The notes beneath the pieces were generated by a model. It saw only the letters and a program-made list of their open reading frames with translations, searched no databases and was not told the origin of the DNA. 64,000 bases of DNA from Endozoicomonas sp. Mp262 (GTDB lineage: Bacteria > Pseudomonadota > Gammaproteobacteria > Pseudomonadales > Endozoicomonadaceae). Each line of letters begins with the position of its first letter. The first letter of the stretch is position 1. The translations under genes were made by a program, and so were the position numbers. Below are positions 1 to 9,473 of this stretch, one piece after another. The stretch is taken from NCBI RefSeq assembly GCF_025643335.1, contig NZ_CP092489.1, forward strand, positions 2,490,501-2,554,500, in the 5' to 3' direction.

Positions 1-155
1 ACCGGTGTATAAAATTCCGTCTGTGATTGTTCAATTTTCAGTTTCACAAAAATGCACCCAGGTGGTGAAAATTAGAGTGGGTGCATTTTAACTTGGAACT
101 TACGTTTTGTGGTTGATCCAGAGGAGTTGGGCTACAGTGAACTCACGGATTCAGG
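1..155 (-). mobile_element. IS1380-type element, 5' end only (cut by window edge)
   Basis: These 155 bases are identical to positions 24490-24644, the transposase-start end of the complete IS1380-type copy there. The element lies in minus orientation: the terminal CCTGAATCCGTGAG (read on the minus strand) ends at 155. The bases TATAA at 156-160 are the probable target duplication, but the partner copy lies outside the window. The insertion separates the DUF533 gene to its right from its own N-terminus. Confidence 0.93.
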
Positions 156-587
156 TATAAGGCTTATCAAAGCTGGCAGCAAAACAAAGAAAGTAATGGT
201 GCTCCTACGCAAACTGAAACAGCTTTTTTGAGCCATACTGTTGCTGATGACGATACCATCATCTTACAGGCCATGATTGCCGCGGCTAAGGCTGATGGTC
301 ATGTTGATAATGAAGAAAAAACAAAGATTCAGGAAGCTGTTCAAGCATTGGGTGCCGGCAATGAGCTAGAGAGCTTTGTCCAGAATGAACTGAATAAACC
401 TCTTGACCCTACAGAAGTTGCCAGAGTGGCAACGACACCTGAAGTAAAATCTCAAGTCTATTTAGCCTCTGTTTTGGTGGCAGATGAGCAGAATTTTATG
501 GAAAAGGCCTATTTGCAGGAGCTGGCTCGCCAGCTTGATCTTGATTCACTGCTAGTAAAAGAGTTGGAAGCCCAGGTGAGTCATTGA
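156..587 (+). pseudogene. YebE-like DUF533 (TerB-like) protein, N-terminus removed by IS
   Basis: The frame is open from the first base after the IS (reads YKAYQSWQQ) to the stop at 587. The C-terminal 115 residues resemble the TerB-like DUF533 domain of E. coli YebE: AMIAAAKADGHVDNEE, then LNKPLDP and a helix-rich end. Normal family members carry about 80-100 more N-terminal residues with a glycine-rich membrane segment; here that part lies beyond the IS1380-type insertion. A TTG at 228 could in principle start a 119-residue fragment, but no good ribosome binding site is seen. Probably non-functional or a fragment; family function is unknown (inner-membrane associated). Confidence 0.8.
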
Positions 588-649
588 CCTTCCAGCAAGG
601 GTAAGGGTTAAGATTGCAAGAGTATGTTCCTTTTTTTCCAGGTTGACGG

Positions 650-1087
650 ATGCCCCTGACTGAACTGAAATCCAGATCTGCTCAGAAAGCCAGTGTCATA
701 GCATTGATGCTGGTGGTGCTATCTTTATTGCAATTTTGCTTTATATCTGTAACCAGGGCAGCTATAGAGCGACCTTGTGTAACACTTGATGAGAATGTCC
801 CGGGACACTCTAAAGTCGAGCAGCAGATTATCAGCCATGACTGTCTTTTGCAGAAACATACCTTTACGACTCAGTTAAAACCACTTTGCCATCATTGTGA
901 TAGTGAGTTTAAGGCAATACAAATATCACAACTATCCCTTAACCCTGTATTTGCTCTACAATATCTTGCTTTTTCAAATTTAAATCTTGATAGCTATTCT
1001 CCCGTTGCTTGGCAGAGAAACACAGAGCCGTGGATTACTATAACCTTTCCAGATATTTATCTAGCCAAGCAGTCATTTCTGGAATAG
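650..1087 (+). CDS. hypothetical exported/membrane protein, Cys/His-containing
   Basis: A 145-residue protein with a basic N-terminus, a hydrophobic segment at about residues 16-37 (VIALMLVVLSLLQFCFI) and a short soluble region with CHHC around residues 80-83 and other scattered Cys and His residues. This could be a signal anchor or signal peptide followed by a metal-handling domain. It lies 49 bp before the DUF411 gene on the same strand, so the two may be co-transcribed; small Cys/His proteins often sit beside DUF411 genes in copper-handling loci. I do not recognise the family. Confidence 0.6.
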   Translation: MPLTELKSRSAQKASVIALMLVVLSLLQFCFISVTRAAIERPCVTLDENVPGHSKVEQQIISHDCLLQKHTFTTQLKPLCHHCDSEFKAIQISQLSLNPVFALQYLAFSNLNLDSYSPVAWQRNTEPWITITFPDIYLAKQSFLE

Positions 1088-1136
1088 TTCATTCACTCCT
1101 GATTTTTCTATTTATCTTTTAATAATGGAGTGAAAA

Positions 1137-1583
1137 ATGAGTTATTTAAAAACACTGTTTCTTGGAATAGTTATGGTATTTTCCACAGTGAGTAGCTACG
1201 CAGCTGATAGTTCATCCACTATCAATGTCTATAAGTCAGCTGCCTGTGGGTGCTGTAAAGAATGGGTTTATCATCTGGAAGAGAATGGATTTAAAGTGAT
1301 AAGCCATGATGTCAGTGATCTGGAAACCTATAAGAAAAGGGCTAATCTCCCCTACGACCTGGGATCTTGTCATACCGCATTTGTTGATGGCTATGCTGTT
1401 GAAGGACATGTTCCGGCTACAGATATCAAAAAAATGCTAACAGAAAAACCGGATATTCGAGGTATTGCTGTGCCAGGGATGCCCATGGGTTCGCCAGGTA
1501 TGGAATACGGTAACCGCAAAGATCCATACCAGACCATTAGCTATACCAGAGATGGCAATAAGAGTGTGTATGCTTCACACTAA
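1137..1583 (+). CDS. DUF411 family periplasmic metal-binding protein
   Basis: 148 residues with a Sec signal peptide (residues 1-22, cleavage after SYA). The DUF411 domain follows: INVYKSAACGCCKEW with a CxCC metal-type motif, then LGSCHTAFVDGYAVEGHVPA and the methionine-rich VPGMPMGSPGMEYG. Members of this family are small periplasmic or secreted proteins usually found with copper-resistance genes; biochemical function is not firmly established. The GGAG at 1126-1129 is well spaced from the ATG. A hairpin terminator follows the stop codon. Confidence 0.88.
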   Translation: MSYLKTLFLGIVMVFSTVSSYAADSSSTINVYKSAACGCCKEWVYHLEENGFKVISHDVSDLETYKKRANLPYDLGSCHTAFVDGYAVEGHVPATDIKKMLTEKPDIRGIAVPGMPMGSPGMEYGNRKDPYQTISYTRDGNKSVYASH

Positions 1584-1602
1584 ATTCTGAAACACAATGA
1601 AT

Positions 1603-1639
1603 CCTTTGTCAGTGGCTAACTTCTGGCAAAGGTTTTTTT
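1603..1639 (+). terminator. intrinsic terminator after DUF411 gene
   Basis: Stem CCTTTGTCAG / CTGGCAAAGG with one mismatch and a 10-base loop, followed by seven T. It ends the transcript of the two preceding genes. The rest of the gap to 1924 is AT-rich and shows no gene or clear site beyond a presumable promoter for the transporter that follows. Confidence 0.82.
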
Positions 1640-2554
1640 ATGGTGGATATTGCTTATATTGTGAGCTGATCAATAATTATATTTATTAGTATTTATAGGG
1701 TGATCTCTGATGTGTAAGGTATTAAAAAACAGGAAAATTAAAAATAGCTAATGAGTGATAATAATAAATCAACTAACTATCAACATATCATAATATTTTT
1801 TATATCAATGTCCCTTACTTAAATTATTTTATGGTGGTTAATATTAAAACCTTAAACCATAGTTACATCTGTATTATTTCATCCTTTATTTCTATTCATA
1901 ACCAATAATCCCCTGGAATTTTTTATGGAACAGTATCGCCATATGCGCTATTTAGTTATTTTTGGGGGAGTATTACTGCAAATATGTCTTGGTTCTCTCT
2001 ATTCATGGAGTTTGTTTAATGCACCTTTGATGGGTAAGTTTGGCTGGTCTGGTAATGATGTGGTAATGACCTATTCTATTGCCGTGTCCGTGCTTGCTTT
2101 GACAACAATAGTTTCCGGGCGTTTACAGGATAAGATTGGCCCTAAAATTGTGGCTACCATTGGTGGTGCTCTTTATGGTATGGGACTTATTCTGGCTTCA
2201 TATTCAGATACGCTCGGTATGCTTTATCTATCTTATGGTGTTATTGGTGCATCGGAGTTGGCTTTGCCTACGTTTGTCCATTATCAGCCTGTATTAAATG
2301 GTTTCCTCATGATAAAGGACTTATTACCGGGATTATTGTTGGAAGTTTTGCATTAGGTAGCTTAATTTCTAAATACGCCACTGACTTTCTTTTAATGAGT
2401 TATGGTATAGAAGATACTCTTCTATATTTAGGAGTCACTTATCTGGTTATAACGACTTTCAGTGCACAATTATTGGTTGCGCCTCCATCCATAAAGTCTT
2501 TATCAACAGACAATAATAAATATGAATCGCTTGAATGTGGTGGCATGGATTTAC

Positions 2555-4225
2555 CCTGAATCCGTGAGTTCACTGTAGCCCAACTCCTCTGGATCAACCA
2601 CAAAACGTAAGTTCCAAGTTAAAATGCACCCACTCTAATTTTCACCACCTGGGTGCATTTTTGTGAAACTGAAAATTGAACAATCACAGACGGAATTTTA
2701 TACACCGGTCGCAGGGCTTTATTTCGTTGGTCATGCACTCAACAAAAAGACAGCGTTAAGCAAATCCCTGCGCAAAATAAAAAAAAGGCACCGTATCACT
2801 CATATCGACCTGATCAGAGCTTACTGCGGCCAACTGGCTCAGGGTAAAAGTGATTTTGATAATGTTGATAATAACCGGGATAACGACTGGTTCCGGTTGG
2901 CAATGGGCATTAAACAAATGCCTTCAGCCAGCCGCTTAAGACAGCGTTTCAATGAAGATGCCGCCCAACTGATTCCTTTCATCGAGGACAGCCTTACCGA
3001 TGTCCTGGTTAATCTTCAGGTGCCCGTCACACCCCTTCCGAAAAAACTCGATAAGAAGCAGCACATACCACTGGATATCGACGTATTCCCTATGGATAAC
3101 AGCAATACCAAAAAGGAGGGGGTCGAGTACACGTATAAAAAATTCTTTGGTTATGCCCCTATTGCCGCTTACTTTGGCTGCGAAGGCTGGTGCCTGGGAT
3201 GTGAATTACGCCCAGGCTCTCAGCACTCCCAGAATGATTTTATTGGCTTTTTACAAGCAGTGCTGCACCGCAGCCGACGTTTGACCCGAGCGCCTATTCT
3301 GGTTCGCCTTGATAGTGGCCACGATGCTGAGGAATCGCGCCGGGAAATCGCCGGGTTCAAAGGTGTGAATCACATTATCAAGCTCAACCCAAGAAAGTAT
3401 CACACCAAGGAACACTGGCTCCCCATTTTTGAAGAAAAGCAAGTCAAATGGGAGGAGTCGCGTCCAGGAAAGAGTTATGCGACACTCTCAACCGTCTATG
3501 AAACCAACTATGGTAACCAGCGTCTGATTATTCGCATTATCAAGCGTACCACTGATACTGTAGGGCAGAGATTTCTGACACCCGATTATGAGCTGGAAGG
3601 ATGGTGGACAACACTCAGCGAAGCTGACTACAGCGATGATCAGATCATTAATCTTTATGAGGATCATGCGACCAGCGAGCAGTTTCACAGTGAGTTGAAG
3701 ACTGATATGGATTTAGAGCGCCTGCCTTCAGGCAAGTTTGACACCAACGACCTGGTGATGTGTTTGGGTGCACTGGTCTATAACATTCTGCGCTACATGG
3801 GGCAGAGTTGCTTGCTCGGGCCAGATGCGCCGGTACGTCATAAAGCCAAACGACGCCGGTTAAAAACCGTGATACAGGAACTCATCTACCTGGCTGCCCG
3901 TCTTCTGAAAAAAGGACATCAATACCGGCTACGCTTTGGTCGTTACTGTCCTGGTTTCAGGTCTTTCCATCAATTAATAAGCCAGCATGCACTTTGTTGA
4001 TTGAATAGCGAGATAGAAAAAAATGCCATAAATGAGAAAGTACTGTATTGATAACGGTAGGGCTTCTTTCAACCTGTCTTCAAGTTTGATGATATTTTGA
4101 TCAGCATTTATGCTTAAAAACGACATAAAAACACTTCAATCAATAACCCGAGTTATTTTCAAAGGAAAAAATTAATCAGCACATTTTCAAAACTGCCGGG
4201 CAAATCAAGAAATCACGGATTCAGG
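2555..4225 (+). mobile_element. IS1380-type insertion sequence, complete copy
   Basis: 1671 bp, same length as the copy at 22974-24644. Ends are CCTGAATCCGTGAG on the left and its inverted partner (CCTGAATCCGTGAT on the other strand) on the right. It is flanked by a 5-bp target duplication TTTAC (2550-2554 and 4226-4230), as expected for IS1380. A hairpin (AAATGCACCCACT paired with GGGTGCATTT) lies just before the transposase start and probably shields it from outside transcription. Confidence 0.95.
2663..4000 (+). CDS. IS1380 family transposase
   Basis: 445 residues, GTG start, identical in sequence to the transposase at 23199-24536. It is a DDE recombinase typical of IS1380: an early HTH-like N-terminus, MDNSNTKKEG (first Asp region), ILVRLDSGHDAEESR (second Asp) and YEDHATSEQFHSELKTDMDLERLPSG (the Glu-containing Y-x-x-R/S-E region). 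It spans nearly the whole element. It appears intact, and with identical copies in the window the element was recently mobile. Confidence 0.93.
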   Translation: MKLKIEQSQTEFYTPVAGLYFVGHALNKKTALSKSLRKIKKRHRITHIDLIRAYCGQLAQGKSDFDNVDNNRDNDWFRLAMGIKQMPSASRLRQRFNEDAAQLIPFIEDSLTDVLVNLQVPVTPLPKKLDKKQHIPLDIDVFPMDNSNTKKEGVEYTYKKFFGYAPIAAYFGCEGWCLGCELRPGSQHSQNDFIGFLQAVLHRSRRLTRAPILVRLDSGHDAEESRREIAGFKGVNHIIKLNPRKYHTKEHWLPIFEEKQVKWEESRPGKSYATLSTVYETNYGNQRLIIRIIKRTTDTVGQRFLTPDYELEGWWTTLSEADYSDDQIINLYEDHATSEQFHSELKTDMDLERLPSGKFDTNDLVMCLGALVYNILRYMGQSCLLGPDAPVRHKAKRRRLKTVIQELIYLAARLLKKGHQYRLRFGRYCPGFRSFHQLISQHALC

Positions 4226-4859
4226 TTTACTTAAAACACCGTCCTTTTATCTGGTCTGGTCAATGTATTTGTGTGCCTGCCTGGGTGGATTGCTGGTGAT
4301 TGGCTTTGCTGCTGATATTGGCGTTGAACTGGCAGGGCTGGATGTAACTACGGCAACCTCGGCCGTGTCTGTTATTGCCCTGTTTAATCTGGTGGGTAGA
4401 CTGCTATGCGGCACACTTTCTGATCGTGTTGGTCACATTAATATGATTATTGCTATGTTTTTTATAACGGCAGTAATGATGGTTGGGCTCAGTCTATTTC
4501 CTATGGATAAGGCGTTATTTTTCATCTTGCTGGCAGGCATTGCCTTATGTTTCGGTGGGTTCACATCTGTGTTCCCTGCTATTTTGGGGGATCTGTATGG
4601 TACACAAAATATAGGGGGCAATATTGGTCTGATCTATCAAGCCTATGGTGCTGCGGCATTAATGAGTCCCGTTGTTATCAGTCTGGCTGATGGGCTACGA
4701 TCAACCTTTATGATCACGGCAGTCATTGCTGGCGCAGGCATGCTAATGAGTTGTATGTTGTTAATTGCCACCGATAAGACCTTGGTAGAGAAGTTTTATC
4801 GCCCGTTGTTATCTTCCTGATGATGGCTCACTGAGTGGTGTTTTTTAATTGAAAAGCAC

Positions 4860-6302
4860 TCAGGAGCGTGTACTTATAGCTTTTGCCATTCCCTTAAAAA
4901 TGAACAAATGGGCAGGTAGCATGGCAAACCAGTAAAGTAATCCCCATAGGCCTGCCGGGTGCCACCAGGCACGGATATCCAGTAATCGGTAATCACCTTT
5001 ATCTGTTATTGAGAATTCCAGTCTGCCAAGCCCGGGGGCTTTCATGCCGAACAGTAAAGATAGATGTGTATTTTTTTTGACTGATAGCACTTTCCAGGAA
5101 TCAATATAGTCTCCTGGTTGCAGTTGATTATGGTCAGGCCGTTTTGATATCAGCCCTTTGCCGCCAAATATCTGGTCTAACCAGGCTCTGACTTTCCAAA
5201 GCGGGTTTGCATAGAAATAGCCATTATTACCACCGATTTTTGTAAGCGTGGACCATAAGGCAGAGGCGCTTTTCCCGGTGCGGAGGGTGTAGCCTGCCTG
5301 CTTTGGGTAATAGGAGAAACCGGGTCGCCAGCGGGAGACGGCATCAGCATCGTACTGCCAGATTTCGTTATCCAATAGCTTGTTTTCTTCAGCCAGGGTT
5401 GTTCGTACGGCATCATCAAAGTTTATTCGTTGCCGGGGGATGGCATTAGAAATATCGTACTCCTGTCGTGGTAACAAATCGTGGGCAAGTCCTTTGACCA
5501 AAGCACTGGCCACAGGCGCAGGGACTGATGTGACCAGGTGTAACCAATAACTTGAGATTGCAGGGGTTAGAAAAGGGAGTTTTAAAATCAAGAGAGGTTT
5601 ACGGATAATGCGGGCAAAACGGCGCATTTGTTCTTCATAGGAAATTGCCTCAGAACCACCCACATCATAAATCGGGTTACCTTCTACGGGGTGATTAATA
5701 AAATGCTCTAAATAATAGAGCAGGTCTGCCAGTGCCACAGGTGCTGAAAGAGAACGAACCCATTTGGGTGTGGTCATTACGGGCAAGTGATAGACCATAT
5801 CTCGCATCACCTCAAAAGCTGCCGAGCCTGGCCCAATAATTACACCGGAACGCAGTTCAATCACCTGGCAGCCGGACTGGCGCAGTATATCCCCCGTTGC
5901 TTTGCGTGCCAGCAGATGCTGTGACTCTGTGGATGCTGGTTGCAGGGCACCCAGATAAACCACCCGCTTTCCCGGGCTGGCTGTTAGTGCACGAGTAAAA
6001 TTATTAGCAAGCCGTAGTTCATAGTCAAAGAACTGTTTGCCTGCCATCATGCCATGAACTAAATAGAATACCAGTTCCGTGTTATCCAAAATGGATGTAA
6101 GGGTTTCAGGTTTAGCCAGGTCTACACGGTGGAGTATTAATTTCGGGTGGTTGTACCACTTCTCATTTGAAAGTGCCTGGGGTGTGCGTGCCGCTGCAAT
6201 AACAGAGTATCCCTGGCTCAGTAAGCAGGGAACAAAATGGCGGCCAATATACCCTGTAACACCCAGTACCAAGACTCTTTTTTTTATCGGGCCAGCAGTC
6301 AT
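4860..6302 (-). CDS. YbjT-like SDR oxidoreductase with DUF2867 C-terminal domain
   Basis: 480 residues. The N-terminal Rossmann fold of the extended/atypical SDR class shows the nucleotide motif GVTGYIGRHF at about residues 14-23 and AARTPQ at the end of the second strand, with YLVHGM in place of a catalytic Tyr-x-x-x-Lys. The C-terminal 140 residues (GDYIDSWKVLSVKKNTHLSLLFGMKAPG to IFKGMAKAI) match DUF2867 with a hydrophobic last segment. Length agrees with E. coli YbjT (about 476). Function is poorly known; probably a membrane-associated NAD(P)-binding protein. It is transcribed divergently from eutB and is unlikely to belong to that pathway. Confidence 0.85.
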   Translation of the reverse strand: MTAGPIKKRVLVLGVTGYIGRHFVPCLLSQGYSVIAAARTPQALSNEKWYNHPKLILHRVDLAKPETLTSILDNTELVFYLVHGMMAGKQFFDYELRLANNFTRALTASPGKRVVYLGALQPASTESQHLLARKATGDILRQSGCQVIELRSGVIIGPGSAAFEVMRDMVYHLPVMTTPKWVRSLSAPVALADLLYYLEHFINHPVEGNPIYDVGGSEAISYEEQMRRFARIIRKPLLILKLPFLTPAISSYWLHLVTSVPAPVASALVKGLAHDLLPRQEYDISNAIPRQRINFDDAVRTTLAEENKLLDNEIWQYDADAVSRWRPGFSYYPKQAGYTLRTGKSASALWSTLTKIGGNNGYFYANPLWKVRAWLDQIFGGKGLISKRPDHNQLQPGDYIDSWKVLSVKKNTHLSLLFGMKAPGLGRLEFSITDKGDYRLLDIRAWWHPAGLWGLLYWFAMLPAHLFIFKGMAKAISTRS

Positions 6303-6378
6303 GGTAGTACCATTTTCTGTGACATTATTTATTTGAATGATTATACCTGCACAAATGTTATTTGTTGTTTATTTAATA

Positions 6379-6392
6379 TTGACTTTGGTCAA
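6379..6392. promoter_or_regulatory. palindromic operator TTGAC-N4-GTCAA upstream of eutB
   Basis: TTGACTTTGGTCAA, flanked by A and T to give a 16-base palindrome, about 100 bp before the eutB start. The architecture equals sites of the CRP/FNR superfamily (FNR: TTGAT-N4-ATCAA) with C/G in the inner position. The same motif occurs upstream of eutH (22899-22912) and eutN (31963-31976). Confidence 0.6.
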
Positions 6393-6450
6393 TTATTAAT
6401 GACCAGTGGTTTCTGATACATATCAAGTTCAGGGAATCACCATTTCTGTA

Positions 6451-6489
6451 GCCTTGCCTCGTTATCTTATTCTAATCGAGGCAAAGGCT
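6451..6489 (+). promoter_or_regulatory. leader hairpin covering the eutB ribosome binding region
   Basis: GCCTTGCCTCG and CGAGGCAAAGGC pair (one bulged base) around a 15-base loop. The right arm runs up to the bases just before the eutB ATG at 6494, so the structure could limit ribosome access. No T-tract follows, so it is not an ordinary terminator. Confidence 0.5.
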
Positions 6490-6493
6490 CCTC

Positions 6494-7858
6494 ATGCTTC
6501 TTAAAACCAAGCTGTTTGGAAAAGTATATAGCTTTTCCAGCATCAAAGAAGTACTCGCCAAGGCCAACGAAAAACGTTCTGGCGACGTGCTGGCGGGATT
6601 AGCCGCTGAATCTATTACCGAAATGGTAGCAGCCAAGGACATCCTGTCCCGTATGTTGCTGTCAGATCTCCGAAATAATCCAGTTGTACCCTATGAGGAC
6701 GATGAAGTCACACGGATTATTCAGGATGATGTGAACGAACGTATTTATGAAGAAGTCAAAAACTGGTCTGTAGGAGAACTGCGTGAGTGGTTGCTGTCCT
6801 ATGAAGTGCAGGGTAGTGCAATTCGCCGGATTAGCAGGGGTCTGACCTCTGAAATGATTGCGGCCGTTGCCAAGTTGATGACCAATGCTGACCTGATCTA
6901 TGCAGCCAGTAAAATAGAAGTACTGGCCACCTGCAATACCACTATCGGTGGCCGGGGGACTCTGGCTGCACGTCTTCAGCCTAACCATACAACCGATGAT
7001 GTTGATGGTATTCGTATTTCCACTCTGGAAGGTCTGTCATACGGCATTGGTGATGCGGTTATTGGCCTTAACCCTGTAGATGACACGACAGATAGTATTT
7101 ATCGCTGTCTGCATCAGTTTGAAGAAATCAAGCAGCGCTTTGAAATTCCCACCCAGAACTGTGTGCTGGCTCATGTGCTATCCCAGATGGAAGCTGTGGA
7201 GCGAGGTGCACCGGCGGATATGATTTTCCAGTCTATTGCCGGCTCCCAGAAAGGTAATGAAGCCTTCGGCTTTAATGCCGGAAATCTGGCAGAAGCCAGT
7301 GACATGATGCTTAAGCAGGGTACCTGTACCGGCCCGAATGTTATGTACTTTGAAACCGGCCAGGGCTCAGAGCTTTCTTCCGATGCTCACCATGGTGCCG
7401 ACCAGGTAACCATGGAAGCCCGTTGCTACGGTTTTGCCCGTCGCTACAAGCCTTTCCTGGTCAATACTGTGGTTGGTTTTATTGGTCCCGAGTATCTATA
7501 CGACGGTAAGCAGGTTATCCGTGCCGGTCTGGAAGATCACTTTATGGGCAAGCTGCATGGTCTGCCAATGGGAGTAGACGTCTGTTATACCAACCATATG
7601 AAGACCGACCAGAACGATAATGAGTCCCTGATGACGCTGCTTACAGCAGCTGGCTGTACTTACTTTATGGGTATCCCTGCCGGTGATGACATCATGCTGA
7701 TGTATCAAAGCAGCGGTTATCACGATGTGGCCACCATGCGTGAGCTGTTTAACAAGCGTCCGATTCCAGAGTTTGAAGCCTGGTGCGAGCGCATGGGCAT
7801 AATGGAAAACGGTCGCCTGACGCCAAAAGCTGGCGATGCCTCTATTTTCCTGAAGTAA
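6494..7858 (+). CDS. eutB: ethanolamine ammonia-lyase large subunit EutB
   Basis: 454 residues, collinear with the E. coli enzyme (453). EutB is the catalytic TIM-barrel subunit of the adenosylcobalamin-dependent lyase that converts ethanolamine to acetaldehyde and ammonia. All key substrate residues known from the E. coli structure fall at identical positions: Arg160 and Gln162 (in AARLQPNH), Asn193 (GLNPVDD), Glu287 (YFETGQGSELS) and Asp362 (MGVDVCYTNH). It begins the plus-strand eut operon and is followed 12 bp later by eutC. This is the canonical copy; a second, fused and diverged EutBC lies at 25939-28368. A shared palindromic operator and a leader hairpin lie upstream. Confidence 0.98.
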   Translation: MLLKTKLFGKVYSFSSIKEVLAKANEKRSGDVLAGLAAESITEMVAAKDILSRMLLSDLRNNPVVPYEDDEVTRIIQDDVNERIYEEVKNWSVGELREWLLSYEVQGSAIRRISRGLTSEMIAAVAKLMTNADLIYAASKIEVLATCNTTIGGRGTLAARLQPNHTTDDVDGIRISTLEGLSYGIGDAVIGLNPVDDTTDSIYRCLHQFEEIKQRFEIPTQNCVLAHVLSQMEAVERGAPADMIFQSIAGSQKGNEAFGFNAGNLAEASDMMLKQGTCTGPNVMYFETGQGSELSSDAHHGADQVTMEARCYGFARRYKPFLVNTVVGFIGPEYLYDGKQVIRAGLEDHFMGKLHGLPMGVDVCYTNHMKTDQNDNESLMTLLTAAGCTYFMGIPAGDDIMLMYQSSGYHDVATMRELFNKRPIPEFEAWCERMGIMENGRLTPKAGDASIFLK

Positions 7859-7870
7859 TGAGGGCTCACC

Positions 7871-8770
7871 ATGATTTCTGAAAAAGATTTAAAAGACCTG
7901 ATCGGCAAGGTTCTCAAGGAAATTGACCTCACTGATGGCGATAAAGAACAGGTTGCCCAGTCAGTTGTCAGCCAGGTTGAAAGTACGACTGAAACAACAG
8001 TAGCAGATAGTGAACTAAACGATATTACCTTAGTTGAAATGTCTGACTTCTTTGCGGTTGATAATGCCGAAAACGAAGCAGAGTACCTGAAGCTTAAAGC
8101 GAAAACACCAGCCCGTCTGGGTATTGGCAAAGCAGGCCCCCGTTATAAAACGGAGACCATGCTGCGTTTCCGTGCTGACCATGCGGTTGCCATTGACTCT
8201 GTTTTTAATGAAGTGGCAGAAGAATTTGTCAATGAAGCCGGACTGGTGGCAGTGGCTTCCAAATGTGAAGACAAAGATATGTATGTTACTCGACCTGACC
8301 TGGGTCGTGTGATCTGTGATGAAGGCGTTGCCAAAATCCAGCAAGAATGCCGGAAGGGTGCTGATGTCCAGATTGTTATTGCTGATGGGCTGTCTTCCAG
8401 TGCCATTACTGCCAACCTGAAAAATATTTTGCCTGCCCTTAAGCAGGGGCTTGAAGGCTATGGCCTGAGTGTGGGCGACACGGTATTTATCAAGTATGGC
8501 CGTGTTGCAGCAATGGATCATCTAACCGAACTGACCAGCAGCAAAGTCACGGTGATGCTGGTGGGTGAACGACCCGGGCTGGCCACTGGCGAGTCCATGG
8601 GAGCCTATATCACCTATGAAGGCAAGGTTGGCATGCCTGAAGCCGGGCGAACTGTAATCTCCAATATCCACCGTCGTGGAACACCAGCCGCTGAAGCCGG
8701 TGCCCATATTTCTAACATCGTTAAAAAGATGTTTGAGCAAAAGTGCAGTGGCGTGGGTTTCCGTTTCTGA
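7871..8770 (+). CDS. eutC: ethanolamine ammonia-lyase small subunit EutC
   Basis: 299 residues. The small subunit binds the cobalamin together with EutB. The N-terminal amphipathic helix ISEKDLKDLIGKVLKEI followed by an acidic, Thr-rich linker is the expected targeting peptide for encapsulation in the microcompartment. The conserved core has FRADHAVAIDSVF, DVQIVIADGLSSSAI, VMLVGERPGL, and the C-terminal SNIHRRGTPAAEAGAHIS. It is 12 bp after eutB and 25 bp before eutL. Confidence 0.97.
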   Translation: MISEKDLKDLIGKVLKEIDLTDGDKEQVAQSVVSQVESTTETTVADSELNDITLVEMSDFFAVDNAENEAEYLKLKAKTPARLGIGKAGPRYKTETMLRFRADHAVAIDSVFNEVAEEFVNEAGLVAVASKCEDKDMYVTRPDLGRVICDEGVAKIQQECRKGADVQIVIADGLSSSAITANLKNILPALKQGLEGYGLSVGDTVFIKYGRVAAMDHLTELTSSKVTVMLVGERPGLATGESMGAYITYEGKVGMPEAGRTVISNIHRRGTPAAEAGAHISNIVKKMFEQKCSGVGFRF

Positions 8771-8795
8771 TTGGATAGCTGAACAGGAGAATAAA

Positions 8796-9449
8796 ATGAA
8801 AGGTGATCGTCTGGGGGCCAGTGTCCTGGCTGTAAAAATGATTCCCAACGTTGATGCCAGGATGGCAGAAAAACTGGGCATGCCCAAGGGCTATAAAAGC
8901 CTGGGTATTCTGACCGCTGACTGTGATGACGTAACTTACTGTGCCCTGGATGAAGCCTGTAAAAATGCTGAAGTCCAGGTTTGCATGGGTAAGAGCTTTT
9001 ACGGTGGTGCAGCTAACGCCAACACCCAGCTGGCAGGGGAAGTGATTGGTATGCTGGCAGGGCCAAGTCCGGCAGAGGTTCGCAGTGGCCTGAATGCTGC
9101 CATTGATATTATTGAAAATGAATACGCGTTCTATAGCGCCAATGAAGACGACAGTATTGCCTATTACGCCCAGTGTATTTCCCGCACCGGCCCTTTCCTG
9201 TCTGATATGGCAGGAGTTAAGGAGGGTGAGGCGCTAGCCTACGTCATTGCACCACCGCTGGAAGCCATGTATGCCCTGGATGCTGCCATGAAAGCGGCAG
9301 ATGTTTCCCTTTGTGAGTTGTTTGAACCACCATCAGAAACCAATTTTGCCGGTGCTTTGCTGACGGGGAGCCAGTCAGCCTGTAAAGCCGCCTGTGATGC
9401 CTTTGCTGATGCAGTGAAGTTTGTGGCTGATAACCCAAAGCATTTCTGA
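8796..9449 (+). CDS. eutL: microcompartment shell protein EutL (tandem BMC, BMC-T)
   Basis: 217 residues, starting at the ATG at 8796 behind AGGAG; an upstream ATG in frame overlaps eutC and is unlikely. EutL forms pseudohexameric trimers with a gated central pore in the shell of the Eut compartment. The two circularly permuted BMC repeats are visible: the first around LGILTADCDDVTYCALDEACKNAEV, the second around AYVIAPPLEAMYALDAAMKAADVSLCELFEPPSETNFAGALLTG. Its length agrees with E. coli EutL (219). Confidence 0.96.
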   Translation: MKGDRLGASVLAVKMIPNVDARMAEKLGMPKGYKSLGILTADCDDVTYCALDEACKNAEVQVCMGKSFYGGAANANTQLAGEVIGMLAGPSPAEVRSGLNAAIDIIENEYAFYSANEDDSIAYYAQCISRTGPFLSDMAGVKEGEALAYVIAPPLEAMYALDAAMKAADVSLCELFEPPSETNFAGALLTGSQSACKAACDAFADAVKFVADNPKHF

Positions 9450-9473
9450 ATCTGAGTAGTGGAGTTTCAGGCA

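Larger units (their letters stand above)
1925..4820 (+). pseudogene. OFA-type MFS transporter, frameshifted and split by an IS
   Basis: Residues from 1925 read as the first helices of a major facilitator of the oxalate/formate antiporter family (LGSLYSWSLFNAPL, then SGRLQDKIGPK, the conserved loop between helices 2 and 3). The frame is lost near 2247-2256: the +1 frame continues the protein (GVGFAYVCPLSACIKWFPHDKG) up to 2554. An IS1380-type element (2555-4225, duplication TTTAC) then interrupts it, and the reading resumes in frame at 4231 (LKTPSFYLVWSMYL) to the stop at 4820. Without the two lesions the protein would be about 400 residues with 12 helices. The substrate is unknown; organic anions are typical for the family. 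Both lesions make it inactive. Confidence 0.88.

Noticed and set aside
3000-3700. Several antisense and alternate-frame ORFs inside the IS1380, IS4 and eut genes
   Set aside because: They overlap strongly supported genes completely, have no recognisable product and repeat identically with the IS copies.
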